This document shows, one piece after another, positions 23,706-30,745 of a DNA stretch of 37,847 bases. The notes under the pieces were generated by a model. That model worked only from the letters and a program-made list of their open reading frames with translations. It had not been told where the DNA came from and did no database searches. A program made the position numbers and the translations under genes. The stretch spans positions 1 through 37,847 of the forward strand of contig DASYWD010000353.1 in assembly GCA_035936415.1 (NCBI GenBank). Reading direction: 5' to 3'. The number at the start of each line of letters is the position of its first letter. The first letter of the stretch is position 1. This DNA comes from Longimicrobiaceae bacterium (GTDB taxonomy: Bacteria > Gemmatimonadota > Gemmatimonadetes > Longimicrobiales > Longimicrobiaceae).

Positions 23706-25325
23706 ATGGCCTCAGAAGTAGCCGACCTCATCCAGCGGGCCACAGCGGACGAGCGTGCCGGACAGTGGGCCTCAGCAATCAGCACCTACGAGGAGGCGTT
23801 CGCTCGCACGGTTTCGGCCAGAGATGAGCACGAGCTACTGGAGGTCATCACTCGTCTGGGCCACTGCCACCGTCACTCACGGCGAACCGACCTGGCGGAA
23901 GAGTACTTCGGTCTCGCGCTCGAGATGGCTAGGATCCGGAATGATTCCCATTTCGCCGGGCGAGCCCTGAAAGGGCTCGCAATCCTCCAGCAGAATCAGG
24001 GCGAGATTCTCAAGGCGCGAGAGACCTACCTTCAGGCCCGTGTCTACGCATCGACGCCGGGGAACGATGAGATCCTCGGAGAGATCGAGCAGAACCTCGG
24101 AATTATCGCGAACATCCAGGGCAACCTGGACGAGGCGTTGCAGCGATACCTCGCCGGTCTCGCGCACCTCGAGGCTGCAGGCAGCGAGCAGGGTTGCGCG
24201 CGAGTGCTCAACAACCTGGGCATGCTGCACGTAGACCTCCGCAAGCTGGAGCTTGCGGACAGCTACTTCCAACGCGCGCAGGCGATTTGCGCTCGCATCG
24301 GCGACATCGCCACAGCCGCAATCGTTCACATCAACCGAACGGAGCTGTTCCTCGCGCTCGGTGAGCCGGAGAAGGCCCGTGCAAGCTGCGACGAGGGATT
24401 CGAGATCTCCAGTCGCCTGAAAAACGACTTCGGCAAGTCCGAAGCTCTGAAGTTCTACGGCATCATTTATCGAGAGACAGGAAAGCCGCACCTCGCCGAG
24501 ATCCATCTACGCCAGGCGATCGAGCTTGCCTCGAAGCACGACACACTTCTTGAGGCAGAATCACAGCGGGAACTCGGTCTGGCACTCAGGGCGCAGGACA
24601 AGAACCGGGAGGCTCTTGCCGCCCTCAACCGATCCCACACGCTTTTCAAGCAGCTGCAGGCGCAGCATGACCAGGCTGACGTCAACCACCGGATCTCCAA
24701 CCTGGAGGGCGACTTCCTGTCCCTGGTCCGGAGTTGGGGCGAATCGATCGAAGCGAAGGACAGGTACACCAGCGGTCACTGCCAGCGCGTCGCCGACTAT
24801 GCCTGCCGGATCGCCCAGGAGGCCGGGATCCCGGAGCACGAGATCACGTGGTTCCGCATGGGAGCCTTCCTGCACGACGTCGGCAAGACCGAGGTTCCTG
24901 AGGAGATCCTCAACAAGCCGGGGCGCCTGACGGACGAGGAGCGCCTGACCATGGAGCGGCACACCGTGATCGGCGACGAGATGCTGGCGCCGGTGGAGTT
25001 CCCCTGGGACATCCGCCCCATCGTCCGGTCGCACCACGAGCGCTGGGACGGGACGGGCTACCCGGACCGCCTGGCCGGCGAGGCGATCCCCTTCACGGCG
25101 CGCATCCTCCGCATCGCCGACATCTTCGACGCGCTCACCACCACCCGGAGCTACCGGGAGCCGCTCACCCCCGAGCGCGCCTACGAGATCATGGTGGAGG
25201 ACTTCGGCTCGTTCGACCCGGACCTCTTCGAGATCTTCCGAAGGCTCTATCCCGAGTTCGCGGAGAGCGCGCGCAGCGCCAATTCGGAGCGGGACAGCGA
25301 GTTCCTGACGGCAGGCCGCGGCTGA
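23706..25325 (+). CDS. TPR-repeat HD-GYP domain protein (c-di-GMP phosphodiesterase type)
   Basis: A 539-residue cytoplasmic protein. Residues 1-330 form a chain of tetratricopeptide-type helix pairs (for example ILGEIEQNLGIIANIQGNLD and ARVLNNLGMLHVDLRKLELA). A short linker leads to an HD-GYP domain from about residue 345 to 510: H390 and D391 in FLHDVGK, HHERWDGTGYPD at 443-454 with GYP at 451-453, and the ARILRIADIFDALTT helix. HD-GYP proteins hydrolyse cyclic di-GMP; TPRs bind partner proteins. There is no receiver or membrane sensor domain. The TPR part uses relaxed codons, while the HD-GYP part is strongly GC3-biased, which suggests a composite gene. ATG 23706 is chosen because the upstream GTG lies in a terminator. 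Confidence 0.9.
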   Translation: MASEVADLIQRATADERAGQWASAISTYEEAFARTVSARDEHELLEVITRLGHCHRHSRRTDLAEEYFGLALEMARIRNDSHFAGRALKGLAILQQNQGEILKARETYLQARVYASTPGNDEILGEIEQNLGIIANIQGNLDEALQRYLAGLAHLEAAGSEQGCARVLNNLGMLHVDLRKLELADSYFQRAQAICARIGDIATAAIVHINRTELFLALGEPEKARASCDEGFEISSRLKNDFGKSEALKFYGIIYRETGKPHLAEIHLRQAIELASKHDTLLEAESQRELGLALRAQDKNREALAALNRSHTLFKQLQAQHDQADVNHRISNLEGDFLSLVRSWGESIEAKDRYTSGHCQRVADYACRIAQEAGIPEHEITWFRMGAFLHDVGKTEVPEEILNKPGRLTDEERLTMERHTVIGDEMLAPVEFPWDIRPIVRSHHERWDGTGYPDRLAGEAIPFTARILRIADIFDALTTTRSYREPLTPERAYEIMVEDFGSFDPDLFEIFRRLYPEFAESARSANSERDSEFLTAGRG

Positions 25326-25357
25326 AGAGGGCTGCTTCGCAGCCGCTCGCACGAACA

Positions 25358-25390
25358 GGGGCCCCCCACGCTTGTGGAGGGCCCCTTCCC
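25358..25390. terminator. Intrinsic terminator between convergent genes
   Basis: A 12-bp stem with one C-A mismatch: GGGGCCCCCCAC (25358-25369) with GTGGAGGGCCCC (25374-25385), loop GCTT, followed by TTCCC. It lies between the HD-GYP gene and the converging ispH gene. Confidence 0.7.
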
Positions 25391-25427
25391 TTTCCCAGCT
25401 CCTCGGGCGCGGCCCGGCTCCCGCCGT

Positions 25428-26684
25428 CTACACCCCGGCAGCCACCTCCGCCTCGATCCCCCGCATCCGCAGGATGAGCTCCACCGTCTCGCCGATCTTG
25501 TTGTTCGGCGTGGACGCCCCGGCCGTCAGGCCGATGGTGAGCGGCCCCTCCGGGAGCCAGTCCTCGGCCACCACCTCGGGCGTGTCGAAGGGGCTCCCGT
25601 TGGGCTTGAAGCGGATCGTCCCCGCCTCCGCGTCGATGCACCCCGCGTCCGCGATGTGGAAGGTGGGGGTGTGGCGCGCGCAGAGCACCGCCAGGTGGTT
25701 GGTGTTGGACGAGTTGTAGCCGCCGATCACCACCATCAGGTCCGGCGGGCCCTCCGGCCCCGCCACCAGCTTCACCACCGCGTCCTGCCGCTCCTGCGTG
25801 GCCGAGCAGATGGTGTCGAACGAGCGGAAGTGCGCCTCCGGCGTGTACCCCGGCTCCCCGCCGAAGCGCCGCTCCAGCGACTGCGCCACCTCCGCCGCGA
25901 TCGCCAGCGAGTCGCCCGAGAGCATGGTCGTCTGGTTGGCGACGCCGATCCGGGCCAGGTGCAGGTCCGGGTCGAAGCCGGGCGACACCTTCTCCGCGAA
26001 GTGCGCCATGAAGGCCTCGCGCGAAAGGGCGCCGGGCTTCCCCTCCAGGTAGTCCATCACCAGGCGCGCCTCGTCCATCTCGCGGACGATCAGGAACGCC
26101 CCGCCCGGGTGGCGGAAGACCTGGCTCGCGGTGGCACGCGTCTCCTCGTGGTAGTACTTGCCGTGGATGAGCGCGGTGAAGCCGTCGCGGGCGTACTGCT
26201 CCACCCGCTTCCAGACGTTCAGCACGCTCCCGCAGGTGGTGTCCACCAGGATGCAGCCCAGCGCCTGCAGCCGCCGGAAGTCCGCCACGGTGACGCCGAA
26301 GGCGGGGAGGATCACCACGTCCTCCGGGGTGATCGCGGAGAAGTCGAACTCCCCGTCATCGCCCGCGTACAGGAAGACGATCCCCATCTCCGTCAGCCGG
26401 CGGTTGACGTGGGGGTTGTGGATGATCTCCCCGACCAGGAAGATGCGGCGGTCGGGGAACTGGGTCCGGGTCTCGTAGGCGTAGTCCACCGCCCGGTCCA
26501 CCCCGTAGCAGAACCCGAACTCCTCGGCGAGGCGGACCGTGACGCGCCGGTCGCCCTCCCCGAAGCTCTCCTCGTAGCCGCGGGCGCGGATGCGCTCCAC
26601 CAGCCCGCTGTGGTAGTCGGCCTGGATCAGCGGCTCGATGGCCTGCTTGAGCCCGAACCCCCGTCGAAAGTACGTTTGCTCCAT
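25428..26684 (-). CDS. ispH: 4-hydroxy-3-methylbut-2-enyl diphosphate reductase
   Basis: A 418-residue IspH (LytB). Three cluster-ligating cysteines are visible: C59 (GFCYGV), C151 (DTTCGS) and C293 (TICSATQ). The active-site stretches GEIIHNPHVN, QTTM and GYNSSNT are also present. It makes isopentenyl and dimethylallyl diphosphate in the last step of the MEP isoprenoid pathway, using a [4Fe-4S] cluster. At about 418 residues, with an N-terminal extension of about 50 residues, it is the long, cyanobacteria/plant-like form rather than the ~310-residue E. coli form. The start at ATG 26682-26684 gives MEQTYFRRGF, typical of this long form. It is a single gene here. Confidence 0.95.
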   Translation of the reverse strand: MEQTYFRRGFGLKQAIEPLIQADYHSGLVERIRARGYEESFGEGDRRVTVRLAEEFGFCYGVDRAVDYAYETRTQFPDRRIFLVGEIIHNPHVNRRLTEMGIVFLYAGDDGEFDFSAITPEDVVILPAFGVTVADFRRLQALGCILVDTTCGSVLNVWKRVEQYARDGFTALIHGKYYHEETRATASQVFRHPGGAFLIVREMDEARLVMDYLEGKPGALSREAFMAHFAEKVSPGFDPDLHLARIGVANQTTMLSGDSLAIAAEVAQSLERRFGGEPGYTPEAHFRSFDTICSATQERQDAVVKLVAGPEGPPDLMVVIGGYNSSNTNHLAVLCARHTPTFHIADAGCIDAEAGTIRFKPNGSPFDTPEVVAEDWLPEGPLTIGLTAGASTPNNKIGETVELILRMRGIEAEVAAGV

Positions 26685-26940
26685 GATTCCCGCGGGCGTC
26701 CCGAGTCGCTCTTCCCGGCTCCGCCGGGGCGCCTGAACGCTAACGGCAGAGCCCTGCCGCCGCAACCGGAACGCCGCGTCGGGTCTCGCTTTCGCGCCGC
26801 ACAGGGAATAGTTTTTGCCCCGCTCCGGGCCCGGCCGCCCCGCGGTGCCGCGGGCCGTCACGCGCGCGACGATCCCTTTCCACGAGAGAACTGCCCCAGA
26901 TGACCACCCGGAGACGTGCGGCGCCCCATGGAGGCGAAGG

Positions 26941-27804
26941 ATGAGGGCCGCGAAGGGGAAGCGCCTCGGCGGCGCGCCCCCGCGGCCCGGCCGCTGGGCC
27001 CGCCGTCCCCCTCCCTCCGGGGCGCAGGGGGAGCGGCGCTCCGAGGTCCTCTTCCTCCTGGCGCTGGGGCTCTTCCTGCTGGGCGGGGTGGTGGGCTTCG
27101 GGTGGGAGATGGACCGCCAGGTCCGCGGAGGGATCCTGCGGCAGCGCGCGGAGGCGGAGCGCAGGCCGGACTGGGTGCCGCTCGACCGGCTCCCCCCGGC
27201 CCTCCCCCGCATGGTGGTGGCGGTGGTGGACCCCGGCTTCCCTGACCGGGATCCGCTGGACACCGACGCCAGCGGGGCCACCCTCCCCCGGGAGCTGGTG
27301 CGGCAGGTGCACGTGCTCTCCGACGACCTGGCCGGGGAGGCGCGGGGGCTGATGATGACCCCTTCGCTGGAGCAGCGCCTGTCCCGCCGCGAGGTGCTGG
27401 AGCTGTACCTGAACCGGGTGTACTTCGGGAAGCACGGCGGGTACCCCGTGTACGGCGTCTACCACGCCGCGCAGGAGTTCTTCGGCAAGGAGCCGCGGGA
27501 GCTGACGCTGGGGGAGACGGCGACGCTGGCGGGGCTCCTCCTGCGCCCCCGCATCGAGGACCCGGAGAGCGCGCCGGGAGCCGTGGGCGCGCGCCGCAAC
27601 GAGGTGCTGCGGCGGATGCTGCAGGCGGGCGAGATCGACATGGCGGCCTACCGGGCCGCCACCGCCGAGCCGCTCGCCTTCCAGCCCGGCCTCGACTACG
27701 CCCCCATGACGCGCCCGCTCAGGTGGGAGGAGGAGACACCGGCGCTGCGGCTGCCTGCGGAGCCGAATCCGGCGGACTCGGCGAGGGCGCGGCCGGGGGC
27801 GTGA
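26941..27804 (+). CDS. GT51 (peptidoglycan glycosyltransferase)-like protein, probably catalytically degenerate
   Basis: A 287-residue membrane-anchored protein. A transmembrane helix spans about residues 35-53, preceded by an Arg/Pro-rich cytoplasmic tail. The rest aligns with the GT51 domain of monofunctional transglycosylases: SRREVLELYLNRVYFG (148-163) keeps the second conserved Glu (E151), and AAQEFFGKEPRELTLGETAT and LAGLLLRP match the later blocks. The first motif, normally A(I/V)ED with its catalytic Glu, reads VAVVDPGF here, so that residue is V96. The GGSTITQQ motif is replaced by SGATLPREL. Polymerase activity is therefore unlikely; a scaffold or lipid II-binding role is possible. 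There is no penicillin-binding domain. GGAGGCGAAGG precedes the ATG. Confidence 0.8.
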   Translation: MRAAKGKRLGGAPPRPGRWARRPPPSGAQGERRSEVLFLLALGLFLLGGVVGFGWEMDRQVRGGILRQRAEAERRPDWVPLDRLPPALPRMVVAVVDPGFPDRDPLDTDASGATLPRELVRQVHVLSDDLAGEARGLMMTPSLEQRLSRREVLELYLNRVYFGKHGGYPVYGVYHAAQEFFGKEPRELTLGETATLAGLLLRPRIEDPESAPGAVGARRNEVLRRMLQAGEIDMAAYRAATAEPLAFQPGLDYAPMTRPLRWEEETPALRLPAEPNPADSARARPGA

Positions 27805-28300
27805 ACGGCCGGGAAAGGTGGGCCTGCACCAGCCGCCACTCCCCGCGCGCCCGCTGGTACACCCCGGAGAGGTGGAGGGTGTCCGCCTCCTCCGGGGCGC
27901 CGGCCCGCCGCACCTCGATCCCCGTGGCGAACCAGGCGGTCTGCGCGCGGGGCCCCAGGAGCACCCGGACCTCCTGCACCCGGACGGTCCCCGGAACGGT
28001 GTCGCCCACCTCGCCGAGCGTTGCGGCCAGCCGGTCGGGTCCGACCGAGGGACTCCCCCCGCCGGGCCCGATCGTGTACACTTCGGGGGACGGCGCGAGC
28101 GCGAACACCGCCGCCTCGGCATCGCCGCGGTCCAGCGCCGGCCCCACGGCCGACACCCGGTCGGTCAGCTCCGCCGCGAGCAGCTCCCGCTCGCCGGGGG
28201 CGGGATCCCGCTGGGCGTAGAACTGGCGGGGTGTCGGCTCGATCTTGCAGGCAGCGAGCAGCAGCGTCGCGCAGAGCGCGGTCCCCAGCGGTCGGTGCAC
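27719..28300 (-). CDS. Lipoprotein with SnoaL/DUF4440-like (NTF2 fold) domain
   Basis: A 193-residue lipoprotein starting with GTG (28298-28300) behind GGAG. The signal VHRPLGTALCATLLLAAC has lipobox LAAC. The body (RELLAAELTDRVSAVGPALD, the central TVRVQEVRVLLGPRAQTAWF and the final GVYQRARGEWRLVQAHLSRP) follows the helix-strand order of DUF4440/SnoaL-like NTF2-fold domains, which often bind small molecules or are enzymes. The Pro/Ala-rich tail overlaps the 3' end of the converging GT51-like gene by 86 bp. An ATG-initiated version 171 bases longer lacks a signal peptide at its start. Confidence 0.75.
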   Translation of the reverse strand: MHRPLGTALCATLLLAACKIEPTPRQFYAQRDPAPGERELLAAELTDRVSAVGPALDRGDAEAAVFALAPSPEVYTIGPGGGSPSVGPDRLAATLGEVGDTVPGTVRVQEVRVLLGPRAQTAWFATGIEVRRAGAPEEADTLHLSGVYQRARGEWRLVQAHLSRPFTPPAAPSPSPPDSAPQAAAAPVSPPPT

Positions 28301-28445
28301 GGCGTCTCCAGGTCGAGTCGGGGTCGGGAAGCAGCCGTACCAAGATGCGCCCGGAGCCCCCGGTGTCAAGCCGCGGCGGCGCGGGACACCCCGGGCGCCC
28401 TGCGGTGTATCCTCCCCGCCCGACGCGGCCCTGCGCCGGCTCCCC

Positions 28446-28474
28446 TTGACGAGCCCCCGGCATTTCACCATCGT
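28446..28474 (+). promoter_or_regulatory. Possible sigma-70 promoter before the gene at 28510
   Basis: TTGACG (28446-28451), 17-bp spacer and CATCGT (28469-28474). The -10 is weak but similar to the TATCGT at 18485-18490. The start codon is 36 bp downstream. Confidence 0.4.
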
Positions 28475-28509
28475 CCGGCGCCACTACATCCGTTCATGCG
28501 AGAGGTGCG

Positions 28510-29217
28510 ATGATCTGGTTCGGCAATCTCCCCATGCCGCGGGCCGCCGCGCTCCCCCCGGAGCGGCTTCGGGGCGACGCGCGCGCCCGCATGGCCTGGG
28601 CGCTGCGCACGGTGGCGGCGCGCGAGCCGCACCTGACCGGGGACGCCCTCCTGGACGCGGTGGAGGCCACGGGCGGGGTGGACCGGGAAACGGCGCTGCG
28701 CCTCCTCCCCTGGTTCCGGCACTTCGACGCGGACCGGCACTTCGCCGACAACCTGCGGCGCCTGGCGCTGAAGGGGACGGCGGCGGAGGAGGACTTCCTG
28801 GGCGCGGTGCGCTACGTGGTGGAAGAGCTCACCGGGAGCGGCGACGTGGCCGGGGTGGGGCCGGAGGCGGGGATCCGCTTCCGGAGCGGAGAGCGGGAGG
28901 GGATCGTGCTGGCGTACCCGCAGGTGGCGTGGTCGCCGGGCGGGGAGACGCGCAAGAGCGTGGCGGCGGCCGTGGAGGAGATGCCGGACGCGCTGGTGGT
29001 CGTGGCGAAGAACTTCGTCCCGGGCGCGGCCGACCAGCTCTCCGGGATGCTGGCCGGGACCGGGGTTCCCGGGACGCTGCTCACCGTCAACCTCCTCCTG
29101 GGGCTCCGGGCGGTCAAGCTGCGCTACCAGCCCTCGCCCGACCGGGTGCTCGACACCCTGGGGGCGGGGCGCCCGCTCCGCTCCGTGGACGTGGCGCTGC
29201 TGGGCAACCGCGCGTAG
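28510..29217 (+). CDS. Conserved hypothetical protein, no recognised domain
   Basis: A 235-residue soluble protein with no signal peptide or membrane segment. The N-terminal half is helical and Arg/Asp/Glu-rich (for example ARARMAWALRTVAAREPHLT). The C-terminal half looks alpha/beta, with the strands EGIVLAYPQVAW and DALVVVAKNFVP and a hydrophobic TLLTVNLLLGLRAVKL near residue 195. I do not recognise the family. It is preceded by a possible promoter and followed by 211 bp before the CarH-type gene, so it is probably monocistronic. The coding frame has the strong GC3 bias of its neighbours, which supports it being a real gene. Confidence 0.7.
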   Translation: MIWFGNLPMPRAAALPPERLRGDARARMAWALRTVAAREPHLTGDALLDAVEATGGVDRETALRLLPWFRHFDADRHFADNLRRLALKGTAAEEDFLGAVRYVVEELTGSGDVAGVGPEAGIRFRSGEREGIVLAYPQVAWSPGGETRKSVAAAVEEMPDALVVVAKNFVPGAADQLSGMLAGTGVPGTLLTVNLLLGLRAVKLRYQPSPDRVLDTLGAGRPLRSVDVALLGNRA

Positions 29218-29428
29218 CCGCCCGCCCCCGGAAGGGACCCGCGCCCGGGGCCGCCTGCGCGCGGTCCCGGGCGCTCCCGCGTGGGGGAGCATGGGCGCGA
29301 TCCCGTCCGGGGGAGGGCCGCCCCTTGCGGAACCGGCAGAATTCCCTACCGTTGGACATCGCAATGAGTACGGCTGCCGGATTTCCGCGGATTCGCTCCG
29401 CGGCCACAGGCACAGGACGGGCGGACGG

Positions 29429-30319
29429 ATGAGCTATCGGATCAAGAGCGTGGCCGCCCTCACGGGTATCAACAGTGCCACGCTGCGGGCGTGGGAGCGG
29501 CGGTATCGCCTGGTGACGCCGCACCGCACCCCCGGCGGGTACCGCGTCTACTCCGACCAGGACGTGGACACCATCGCGCGGGTCAAGGCGCTGCTGGAGC
29601 GCGGGCTCAAGGTGAGCGAGGCGGTGGAGATCGTGCGCCGCGGCGAGTCCACCCCCACCCTCCCGGAGGTCGCCTCGGACACGGAGTCCACCCTGCGGGT
29701 GCGGGAAGCCGTCCTGGAGGCGCTGCTGGACTTCGACCGCGCGGCGGCCGACCGGCTCTACGACCGCCTGGGCGCGCTCTCCTTCCCGGACCGGGTGGAG
29801 GAGGTGCTGATGCCCATCCTCCGCCGCGTGGGCGAGCTGTGGGCCTCGGGAGAGGCCACCGTGACGCAGGAGCACTTCACCGCCGTGTTCGCGCGGGAGA
29901 AGCTGGAGTCCATGCTCGGCTTCCTTTCGGCGGCGCCCGCGGACGGGCCGGAGGTGGTCTTCGCGGGGCTCCCCGGGGAGCAGCACGAGCTGGGGCTGCT
30001 GGGGGTGGCGGTCCACCTGGCGGCGGGGGGGTGGCGGGTCACGTACCTCGGCGCGGACGTCCCCTTCGCCGACCTGCAGGCCACGCTGGCGGAGCGTGCC
30101 CCTTCACTGCTCTGCACCTCGATCATCCTCCCCATCTCCCACGACCAGTGCAGGGCGGTGGCGCTCCGGCTGCGCGAGCTCGCCCCGAAGCGGACGGCGG
30201 TGGTGATCGGGGGCGCGGGGATCCCGGAGGGGGTGCCGGAGGTAAACGTTCGGGGAGTCACCATGCTCCGCCGCTTCCGGGAGGGCAACGGGATCCTCAC
30301 CCCGCCCCCGCGGGCGTGA
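29429..30319 (+). CDS. carH: CarH/LitR-type MerR regulator with B12-binding light sensor
   Basis: A 296-residue regulator. The MerR winged helix-turn-helix (1-72) carries SVAALTGINSATLRAWERRY. A four-helix bundle and a Rossmann-type cobalamin domain follow. The photoreceptor signatures of CarH are intact: W138 and, after exactly nine residues, E148-H149 (the W-x9-EH upper cap and ligand motif), and the ExHxxG cobalamin motif as GEQHELG with H186 as lower axial ligand. Proteins of this type bind adenosylcobalamin, repress carotenoid or photoprotection genes in the dark and let go when light breaks the Co-C bond. No carotenoid operon is adjacent. The DUF2007 gene follows 42 bp later. Confidence 0.88.
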   Translation: MSYRIKSVAALTGINSATLRAWERRYRLVTPHRTPGGYRVYSDQDVDTIARVKALLERGLKVSEAVEIVRRGESTPTLPEVASDTESTLRVREAVLEALLDFDRAAADRLYDRLGALSFPDRVEEVLMPILRRVGELWASGEATVTQEHFTAVFAREKLESMLGFLSAAPADGPEVVFAGLPGEQHELGLLGVAVHLAAGGWRVTYLGADVPFADLQATLAERAPSLLCTSIILPISHDQCRAVALRLRELAPKRTAVVIGGAGIPEGVPEVNVRGVTMLRRFREGNGILTPPPRA

Positions 30320-30361
30320 CCCCCTGTCCGCCGCGAAGCTCCCCCAACCTCCGAGGCACAC

Positions 30362-30634
30362 ATGGCGTTCGTGAGAGAGCAGGAGCGGGACGACCCGGCG
30401 GAGGAGACGGGGTGGGTCCCGGTGGCCACCTACGGGATGGTGTACGAGGCCGAGTTCGCGCGGGCGACGCTGGAGAGCGCGCAGATCCCCGCACAGGTGC
30501 ACGGCACGGAGCACGTGGGGCTGTTCGGCCCGGGCTGGATGGGCCCCAGCAACCGCGGGATCACCGTCCTGGTGCCGCGCGAGTGCCTGGAGGAGGCGAG
30601 GGAGCTGCTGGGGATGGAGGAGGAGGGGGGCTGA
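30362..30634 (+). CDS. DUF2007-family putative signal-transducing protein
   Basis: A 90-residue soluble protein. The pattern WVPVATYGMVYEAEFARATL, then ESAQIPAQVHG, and the closing VLVPRECLEEARELLG match DUF2007, a small ferredoxin-like alpha/beta module also found fused to zinc ribbons and membrane helices. No enzyme activity is known. It starts 42 bp after the CarH-type gene and may be read from the same transcript. A 24-bp perfect inverted repeat ends the unit. Confidence 0.8.
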   Translation: MAFVREQERDDPAEETGWVPVATYGMVYEAEFARATLESAQIPAQVHGTEHVGLFGPGWMGPSNRGITVLVPRECLEEARELLGMEEEGG

Positions 30635-30637
30635 GGG

Positions 30638-30666
30638 GTGCGGAAGTGCGAGGTGCGAGGTGCGAA
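30638..30666. repeat. Short tandem repeat, (GTGCGAG)n-like
   Basis: Four imperfect units in a row: GTGCGGAA, GTGCGAG, GTGCGAG and GTGCGAA. It begins 4 bp after the DUF2007 stop and runs into the left arm of the large inverted repeat. Confidence 0.75.
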
Positions 30667-30713
30667 CGAAAGGAGGCGCGGCCCCGGGCGGGGCCGCGCC
30701 TCCTTTCGTTCGC
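30662..30713. terminator. 24-bp perfect inverted repeat, probable bidirectional terminator
   Basis: The arms at 30662-30685 and 30690-30713 are perfectly complementary over 24 bp, with a GGGC loop. The arms contain an AAAGG/CCTTT section. It lies between the converging DUF2007 and serine hydrolase genes. The length and perfection exceed an ordinary terminator. Confidence 0.75.
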
Positions 30714-30745
30714 CGCACGGAGTGACGGCAGGGGCTGGCGGGGTG

